Below, one piece after another: positions 52,009 through 56,866 of a stretch of DNA of 56,866 nt; position 1 is the first letter of the stretch, and every line of letters begins with the position of its first letter. Position numbers and translations under genes: made by a program. Under the pieces are notes generated by a model. The model did no database searches, was not told the origin of the DNA, and saw only the letters and a list, made by a program, of their open reading frames with translations. The DNA lies in contig WQWA01000009.1 of NCBI GenBank assembly GCA_009785505.1, positions 1 through 56,866 on the forward strand. The letters are read 5' to 3'. Origin of the DNA: Bacteroidales bacterium (lineage in GTDB: Bacteria; Bacteroidota; Bacteroidia; Bacteroidales; P3).

Positions 52009-54924
52009 ATGAGAAAATTCTTTACACTTTTACTGCTGATTTTTGCTGTTTCGTTTACTGCGAAATCCGCACTGCTGTTCGATGTGCCACAGATTGTCGT
52101 TCAGCCGAACGGAGATACTATTCATTTGTTTGCTTCGGGCGATGAGTTTTTTAATCGACTTCACGACGAAAACGGTTTTACAATTATTCAAGGAGACGAT
52201 GGCTGGTTTTATTATGCTGAGGAAAGCAATGGACGAATCGTTGCTTCGCCCCACAAAATAAGAACTGTAAGGCCCCAAGAAAAAGGCTTAAAGCCCAATT
52301 TGAGAATAAGCGGAACAGAACATTTTTCGAGACGTGATGTTATGGTTGCGAGAAGAGCCGGGGCAGAACGGATACCCAATACCATAGGCGTTATAGACGC
52401 GATAGCGATTTATATTCGTTTCAGCGATGATCCCGAATTTACGCGAGAATCCATAACGCAAATACAGAACAACTTCAACAGCGATACCAATTCGTTGAGG
52501 AATTATTTTCGAAGAGTATCCTACGGCAAGTTGGATATTCGAACTACACATATTCCTGCGAATCCCCTTGGGTCTCAGATTACATCTTTTGTTGCGAGCC
52601 AACCTCGAAATCATTTTCGCCCGCACAACGAAACAACCAATCCGGCAGGCTACAGAAACGACACCGAACGGCAACAACGAGAATGGCAGTTGTTGCGAGA
52701 TGCCATCAATTGGGCAAGAACCTACCATTCGCATCTTCTGCAAGGTTTGAACCTCGACAACAACGGCGATGGTTTTGCAGATATGGTAAACTTCGTTATC
52801 CAAGGAAGTCCCGAGGGTTGGTCGGATTTGCTTTGGCCCCACAAATGGGCTCTTCAAACTGTTGGAGGAGTAAATTTCGAAACGTATATTACCAACAACA
52901 TTAGAGTTCGGACATACACCTTCAATATCGAAACTCAAACTTCGGTACGAGTTCTTTCGCATGAGGCTTTTCACGTTTTAGGCGCTCCGGATTTGTATCA
53001 TTACAACGAAGATTTTCGACATCTCAATCCCGTTGGGAGGTGGGACATTATGGAACACGGAGCCGGACACATGCTCACACACATGAAAATAAGATATGGT
53101 GGTTGGATATCAGATGTTCCTGTTATTACTGAAGCCGGAACATTTACATTGCTTCCGCAAGGAAGGCACAGCACAAGAAATGTATTCAGAATTGACGGAA
53201 ATTCACAAGAACATTTCTTGCTGGAACACCGACAATTAACCGATGATGTTTTTGAGATGAATCTTCCCGGAAGCGGCTTGATCGTAACACGTATCAATCG
53301 GAACATGACCGGAAATGCACAGTATAACGCAACCTCTATTCTCAACGAGGTGTATGTGCTTCGTCCGGGCGGTTCTGTCGGCACAAATGGAGCTATCAAC
53401 AATGCAAACTTGTCGGATAGAGTCGGACGAACCGGTGTATCGAGATATCACGCTACGAGACCTTTTTTTAGCAACGGAACCACGGCGGATTTTACAATTT
53501 TTGACATCGTTGATCATGGCGATTCAATCACGTTTTCATTTTTGCCGAGAGCTATTTCCGATCCTACAAATTTCTCAGGTAGGTGGCGAGGAGAAAGCAA
53601 TATTTTGGACTGGACGCCAAACATTTCTCAAAGAAATGTTGTGTTGATTTATGATACGATGCCGATTTCCGATGTGTTGGTAAACGGTGTTGTATACAAT
53701 GTTGGCGATACACTGCCTTTTGGTGCGGTAGTGCTTTTTTCCGGAAACGACTCTTTATTTATTCACACACCGATAACCTACGGAAGAACATATTATTACA
53801 AGCTTTTTACGAATGAAAATCAGATTTATTTGACGGGAATAGGCACAAGGGTGCAAGCATTTTTGGATACCATAATCGTGTTTGATACAATCAATAACTT
53901 TCTGCCGAACGAAAGTTTTGGAGCCTGGACATATGCGGCTCCTAACACAGGTTTCATATCGGGGCACAATTCTTTCGGGCATTACTTGTTCGTAGAGTCA
54001 TTCCGAAACAGCACAACACGTCGAGTTGTGGGTTTGTTTTCTGCTATTGCAAGAGCGGTTGATATGAGCAGTGGTGCCTATGTGCATTTACACGTTTGGG
54101 ATGTCGGGCCGGACGGATTTCCCGGAAGAAAACTTACCAATGAAAAAATCCCCTACTCTGCCCTTTCCGCAGGAAGGTGGAATATCCTGCATTTTGAAAA
54201 TCCCCCAATCGTAGAATCCGATTTTTTCATTGGATTCAGTATCGAATATCGAACGCCTATGGACACATTTGCACTGTTTACAACTGATCCGAACGTTGCA
54301 AGAGTTCCACCCCCTCCGGCTTACATTCGCCACAATGGAGATTTTGTTCGTTTATCTTCATTCGTAAGCAATTTCAACGCAGGATTTGCAATTGAACCCA
54401 TTTTAAGCTCGGGCGGTCCATATCTGACAACTTTGCCACAGTGGCTAAATCCACCTGCAGAAGGCGCACAAAATCTGCGAATTGACGTGCATTCGACTTT
54501 CCCCTATTATGAAGTGTTTAGCAATTATGATTGGATTTCATTCTCTGTCGATCGCGTTTTAGATAGAATTTTTATAAATGTTGAACCCGCGGATGCCGAT
54601 CGTATCGGCGAAATTTGGGTTATTGCTGAGAATGATACTTCACGAATTTTCATTTTTCAAGGTACTCCTGTTTCGGTGCAAAAATCCGAAGAATTAACTG
54701 TGATTTTATTTCCAAATCCGAGTTTCGACGGCATTTTTTACTTGCAGTCGGACGGTGGCGAAATGCAGTTGGATGTTTTTGATATGATGGGACGAAGAAT
54801 TTGGTCTCGTAGAACATTTTCGAGTGGCGAAAAAATAGATTTGTCGAACCAAAGAAGCGGGATGTACATTTTGCGAATTATCAAGAACGGGCAACAAAAA
54901 ACGTTTAGGTTGATTAGGCAATAA
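52009..54924 (+). CDS. M6 family metalloprotease with T9SS sorting domain
   Basis: A surface or secreted zinc protease of 971 residues. After the signal peptide (MRKFFTLLLLIFAVSFTAKS) comes a propeptide-like segment (DGDT, FFNRLHDENGFTI). The M6 catalytic domain spans about 120-430, with the zinc motif HEAFHVLGAPDLYH (HExxH-x-x-G-x-x-D) and FVIQGSPEGWSDLLWPHKW before it. Middle beta-domains follow (about 520-860), including a jelly-roll-like stretch. The C-terminus is a complete T9SS type A sorting domain (VILFPNPSFDGIFYL, LSNQRSGMYILRIIKNGQQ). The open frame reaches 51949, but 52009 gives the signal peptide. Related to immune-inhibitor-A-type proteases. Confidence 0.9.
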   Translation: MRKFFTLLLLIFAVSFTAKSALLFDVPQIVVQPNGDTIHLFASGDEFFNRLHDENGFTIIQGDDGWFYYAEESNGRIVASPHKIRTVRPQEKGLKPNLRISGTEHFSRRDVMVARRAGAERIPNTIGVIDAIAIYIRFSDDPEFTRESITQIQNNFNSDTNSLRNYFRRVSYGKLDIRTTHIPANPLGSQITSFVASQPRNHFRPHNETTNPAGYRNDTERQQREWQLLRDAINWARTYHSHLLQGLNLDNNGDGFADMVNFVIQGSPEGWSDLLWPHKWALQTVGGVNFETYITNNIRVRTYTFNIETQTSVRVLSHEAFHVLGAPDLYHYNEDFRHLNPVGRWDIMEHGAGHMLTHMKIRYGGWISDVPVITEAGTFTLLPQGRHSTRNVFRIDGNSQEHFLLEHRQLTDDVFEMNLPGSGLIVTRINRNMTGNAQYNATSILNEVYVLRPGGSVGTNGAINNANLSDRVGRTGVSRYHATRPFFSNGTTADFTIFDIVDHGDSITFSFLPRAISDPTNFSGRWRGESNILDWTPNISQRNVVLIYDTMPISDVLVNGVVYNVGDTLPFGAVVLFSGNDSLFIHTPITYGRTYYYKLFTNENQIYLTGIGTRVQAFLDTIIVFDTINNFLPNESFGAWTYAAPNTGFISGHNSFGHYLFVESFRNSTTRRVVGLFSAIARAVDMSSGAYVHLHVWDVGPDGFPGRKLTNEKIPYSALSAGRWNILHFENPPIVESDFFIGFSIEYRTPMDTFALFTTDPNVARVPPPPAYIRHNGDFVRLSSFVSNFNAGFAIEPILSSGGPYLTTLPQWLNPPAEGAQNLRIDVHSTFPYYEVFSNYDWISFSVDRVLDRIFINVEPADADRIGEIWVIAENDTSRIFIFQGTPVSVQKSEELTVILFPNPSFDGIFYLQSDGGEMQLDVFDMMGRRIWSRRTFSSGEKIDLSNQRSGMYILRIIKNGQQKTFRLIRQ

Positions 54925-54939
54925 TAGATAAAATCTATT
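54923..54939. terminator. Two-way hairpin terminator between convergent genes
   Basis: AATAGAT, loop AAA, ATCTATT, followed by TTT. It overlaps the last bases of the M6 protease stop and faces the retropepsin gene. Confidence 0.5.
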
Positions 54940-54947
54940 TTGCTAAT

Positions 54948-55793
54948 CTACTCAAAAAACTTAATCTTTTTTTCAAACGGATCTATCGAAAAACTAGAGA
55001 ACTGCATTACGAATCTCATGCCCAACATGCGAATTCTGTGTCCGAAAGAAATAGCTTGGGCCTGAAAATTAATATCATTCATTTGTATAAAGTCAAATTG
55101 TCCAATGCAAACAACACGCTGATTACCCAAAAAATCAGTGTTTAAAGCTTGTTGTAAATTATTTTGATTATTAAGTTTTACCTTGTCATTTTCTAATAAT
55201 GCTAAAAAGCAATTAAAGCCGGTATCAAACAATACGTTTTCAAACATAGTTCCATTGATACGTAAACTCGAAACAGGTCTTGTTGGGGATTGGTAAGTCA
55301 AAACTAAAATAGGGAGTCTTGTTTGTGCTTTCTTTTCGTCCGAAAACGTTATGGTTTGGTTTTTAATATCAAAATAACTATACTTTTTAGATAAAATATC
55401 CATACCTATAATTCCAACAATTGTTGAGTCATTTTTATGATGCGTGTTTTTTGATCTTGTAAATACAAAATTATGATTGTTAATTATTAAATCACCTATT
55501 TGGAGTGTATCAACTCGTCTAACCAGTGCTAAGCGTCGCCAGTTTATTAAAGCAAATCTTCTGAAAGTCGAATTTATTTTTATTCTATCTCTGAACAATA
55601 CGCTCATTGTAAAACCCGTATCCAAAAAAAGATATTTTCCATCTTCTATGGGTATAAATATGAATCCATCCTTATTATAGGAATAACTAATGGTAGCATT
55701 GCTCACTTCAGAAATCTCTTTGCACCCACAAAAAAATAGCATTAAAAACAAGCAACAAAGAGAGAGTTTTTTTTTATGTCTTGACAGAATCAT
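54948..55793 (-). CDS. Retropepsin-like aspartic protease, predicted lipoprotein
   Basis: 281 residues. The hydrophobic N-terminus ends in LMLFFCGCKE, a lipobox-like sequence, so an envelope anchor is likely. Two aspartic-protease motifs occur in one chain: FLDTGFTMSVLF (about residue 64) and LFDTGFNCFLALL (about residue 199), each with hydrophobic strands and a downstream IGMDIL or LGMRFV segment as in two-domain Bacteroidota members of the clan. The start is set at 55793 because TATCTTTG lies four bases before it; the open frame to 55808 would include promoter bases. More AT-rich than its neighbours. It follows the double-glycine peptide genes on the same strand, but a terminator separates them. 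Confidence 0.8.
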   Translation of the reverse strand: MILSRHKKKLSLCCLFLMLFFCGCKEISEVSNATISYSYNKDGFIFIPIEDGKYLFLDTGFTMSVLFRDRIKINSTFRRFALINWRRLALVRRVDTLQIGDLIINNHNFVFTRSKNTHHKNDSTIVGIIGMDILSKKYSYFDIKNQTITFSDEKKAQTRLPILVLTYQSPTRPVSSLRINGTMFENVLFDTGFNCFLALLENDKVKLNNQNNLQQALNTDFLGNQRVVCIGQFDFIQMNDINFQAQAISFGHRIRMLGMRFVMQFSSFSIDPFEKKIKFFE

Positions 55794-55797
55794 TCTA

Positions 55798-55805
55798 CAA
55801 AGATA
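55798..55805 (-). promoter_or_regulatory. -7 element abutting the retropepsin start codon
   Basis: TATCTTTG, then TAGA, then ATG: a predicted leaderless mRNA. Confidence 0.7.
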
Positions 55806-55847
55806 CAATTTTTTTTAATCTCATTTCAACTTAAAACTAAAAGGTAA

Positions 55848-55875
55848 AGAGACTGCTCAAAATCGAGCAGCCTCT
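55848..55875 (-). terminator. Intrinsic terminator of the double-glycine peptide operon
   Basis: On the minus strand AGAGGCTGCTC pairs with GAGCAGTCTCT (one mismatch) around a six-base loop, followed by a T-rich tail. It starts ten bases after the peptide stop. Confidence 0.8.
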
Positions 55876-55884
55876 TCGTTGCTG

Positions 55885-56094
55885 TTATACTTGCACTTCT
55901 GCATCCACATCCGCCTCTACGTCAACTTGAGTATTAATGTTGTTGTTGTCCCCTATGACAATAGTACATCCACTAGCAAGTAATGCAATTCCAAGAATAA
56001 TAAGTCCTGTAACGATCCAGCCACCGTTAGTTTCCACCATTTCTTGATGGTTCATTTCTTGTACGCCGTAGGCGTTTAAATCTAAGTTGTTCAT
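55885..56094 (-). CDS. Double-glycine leader peptide 1 (bacteriocin-like precursor)
   Basis: 69 residues. The leader ends at residue 25 in QEMVETNGG, a double-glycine cleavage site as processed by peptidase-containing ABC exporters. The core has one hydrophobic segment (WIVTGLIILGIALLASGCTIVIG) and a very acidic tail (VDVEADVDAEVQV). The leader is near-identical in pattern to that of the neighbouring peptide (DLNAYGVQEM versus NLSAYSVSEM). Similar leaders occur in GG-type natural product precursors of Bacteroidales. Whether the product is a bacteriocin, signal or modified peptide is unknown; no modification enzyme is visible. Confidence 0.8.
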   Translation of the reverse strand: MNNLDLNAYGVQEMNHQEMVETNGGWIVTGLIILGIALLASGCTIVIGDNNNINTQVDVEADVDAEVQV

Positions 56095-56143
56095 GATTTT
56101 TAGTTTTTTTGAATTAATAAATTTGTTTGTTTTTCGAAAACAT
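56095..56143 (-). repeat. Conserved upstream block of peptide gene 1
   Basis: About 49 bases before the ATG, starting at a TTTTCGAAAA palindrome, align closely with the block before peptide gene 2 (56312-56360), ending in ACTAAAAAT before the start. A shared leader or promoter from gene duplication. Confidence 0.7.
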
Positions 56144-56155
56144 TATCTCGATTGG

Positions 56156-56311
56156 TTATGATTGTTGTTCGCGTATTTCGTCAAGTATTTCACCTACCAC
56201 AATTGGCACTGAAGGCATGGTAATAATACCGATAAATCCACCGTCTGTTTCAACCATTTCTTGTTTTGTCATTTCGCTTACGGAGTAAGCACTTAGGTTT
56301 AATGTTTTCAT
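56156..56311 (-). CDS. Double-glycine leader peptide 2 (bacteriocin-like precursor)
   Basis: 51 residues, found by reading the minus strand. The leader MKTLNLSAYSVSEM continues to QEMVETDGG at residues 17-25. The predicted core of 26 residues starts FIGIITMPSVPIVVG and ends in the charged EILDEIREQQS; it has no Cys. Leader and upstream DNA are clearly homologous to peptide gene 1, while the cores differ completely, the usual pattern of exported peptides whose leader is read by one shared exporter. It lies 44 bases from the regulator's stop. Confidence 0.78.
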   Translation of the reverse strand: MKTLNLSAYSVSEMTKQEMVETDGGFIGIITMPSVPIVVGEILDEIREQQS

Positions 56312-56360
56312 AATTTTTTAGTTTTTGTTGATTAATCAATTTGTTTATTTTCGAAAACAT
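56312..56360 (-). repeat. Conserved upstream block of peptide gene 2
   Basis: Starts with TTTTCGAAAA and matches the block at 56095-56143 at most positions. It touches the regulator stop codon (56362). Confidence 0.7.
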
Positions 56361-56361
56361 C

Positions 56362-56727
56362 TTACCGTGCACTGCAAAATATTTCCGACCACAAAGATAC
56401 AACATCTCCGTCCGCTATTTCGGACGGAAGCAAAAAAGATGAAAATATTTTTGCTCCGCCATTGATATTTTTTAGTTCTTCGGGGTCTGTTATCTCTGTT
56501 ACAGAAAAATGGATATTGAGAAAAGCTTCGCCGTTGTAGTAAAACGAGCAACGTGTGCGACAGTATTTAACTTCAATACCGTACGTTTTCAGTTCCTCAA
56601 TAATTTCGTATAAGGTAGTACGGCTAATAGAAAGACGGCGTGCTAATTCGACCGGTGTGCCTGTACATCTTTGCCGAATGAGTTTTTCCATTGTAACTAA
56701 ATTTCTGAAAAGTTTAATTTTGTTCAT
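56362..56727 (-). CDS. HTH regulator with an internal double-glycine motif
   Basis: 121 residues. Residues 12-52 are a helix-turn-helix of the type common in Bacteroidota peptide loci (LIRQRCTGTPVELARRLSISRTTLYEIIEELKTYG, quoted in pieces: TGTPVELARRL, SISRTTLYEIIEEL). A short strand region follows (YCRTRCSFYYNGEAFLNIHFS). Then comes TDPEELKNINGG (GG at 90-91), which looks like the end of a double-glycine leader, and a 30-residue tail ending EIFCSAR. A second possible start is Met13. It lies 12 bases after the ABC gene stop and just before the peptide genes, so it probably controls them. Whether the tail is cleaved and exported is unknown. Confidence 0.75.
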   Translation of the reverse strand: MNKIKLFRNLVTMEKLIRQRCTGTPVELARRLSISRTTLYEIIEELKTYGIEVKYCRTRCSFYYNGEAFLNIHFSVTEITDPEELKNINGGAKIFSSFLLPSEIADGDVVSLWSEIFCSAR

Positions 56728-56739
56728 GGTTTTATGTTT

Positions 56740-56866
56740 TTAATTGAATACTTGGGTCTGTGCTTGCCAATAATCGGCATACTGTCCTTTGGCTTTTAAT
56801 AATTCGCTGTGTGTGCCTTGCTCCACAAGTTTTCCGCTGTTTATCACAAAAATCGTGTCGGCTTGC
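56740..56866 (-). CDS. ABC transporter ATPase, C-terminal end (cut by window)
   Basis: The last 41 codons of a gene that starts outside the window. QADTIFVINSGKLVEQGTHSELL is the H-loop-distal end of an ABC ATPase domain as found in fused permease-ATPase exporters (D-loop and His are outside), and KGQYADYWQAQ the usual tail. Its place in front of the regulator and double-glycine peptide genes suggests it is their exporter, possibly with an N-terminal C39 peptidase, but that part is not visible. Confidence 0.82.
   Translation of the reverse strand, partial: QADTIFVINSGKLVEQGTHSELLKAKGQYADYWQAQTQVFN

Noticed and set aside
55885-56094. Outer-membrane lipoprotein because of the SGC motif in peptide 1
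   Set aside because: The Cys follows a double-glycine leader shared with the Cys-free neighbour, and the N-terminus lacks the basic signal-peptide start.

Overview
The window reads as chromosomal DNA from an anaerobic member of the Bacteroidales (phylum Bacteroidota), probably uncultured. Supporting this: AT-rich coding sequence, many promoters of the Bacteroides type (TTTG, about 19-20 bases, then TAnnTTTG), three C-terminal type IX secretion (T9SS type A) sorting domains, outer-membrane beta-barrels of Bacteroidota type, and two [FeFe]-hydrogenase maturases (HydF, HydG). No tRNA, rRNA, CRISPR array, integrase or complete insertion sequence was seen. All functional calls come from reading the sequence; no database search was run.

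Layout. 1-2885: a cut alkaline phosphatase, then a flavodoxin lipoprotein, SDR oxidoreductase and nitroreductase. 3084-5900: an AT-rich three-gene cassette (sce7726-like PD-(D/E)XK protein, sce7725-like protein, zinc-ribbon plus RES-domain protein), the best candidate for an undescribed toxin or defence module. 5964-7397: a small membrane protein, a DUF3781-like protein and a flavodoxin-ferredoxin fusion. 7440-7849: RNase P RNA, carrying an inserted palindromic repeat. 7833-12729 (minus): hydF, an MCE/MlaD protein, an M23 peptidase and sua5. 12835-24537 (plus): C69 dipeptidase, nadK, tatD, asparaginase, tpiA, prmA, a 1503-residue secreted protein and a sirtuin. 24554-28071 (minus): an outer-membrane barrel, a histidine kinase and hemW. 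28168-30934: a small membrane protein, mutL and rhomboid. 30980-35008: a giant T9SS repeat protein interrupted by one in-frame TAA. 35051-38982 (minus): hydG, a YjiH-type transporter and a beta-propeller lipoprotein-like protein. 39047-42499: mfd. 42489-48715 (minus): a five-gene operon of exported proteins ending in an outer-membrane barrel. 49059-54924: ClpB without its N-terminal domain, rsmI and a T9SS-exported M6 metalloprotease. 54948-56866 (minus): a retropepsin-like lipoprotein, two double-glycine leader peptides, an HTH regulator that also carries a double-glycine motif, and the end of an ABC exporter.

Two themes cut across the genes. First, the window is dense in short dispersed palindromes of several families. 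At least five sit in frame inside conserved genes (two in mfd, one each in hydF, hemW and sua5), one sits inside RNase P RNA, and two intergenic 64-bp copies have an unusual three-hairpin, cloverleaf-like design. Second, several genes have the TAnnTTTG promoter element only about four bases before the start codon, which predicts leaderless mRNAs; this resets the annotated starts of sua5 and the retropepsin.
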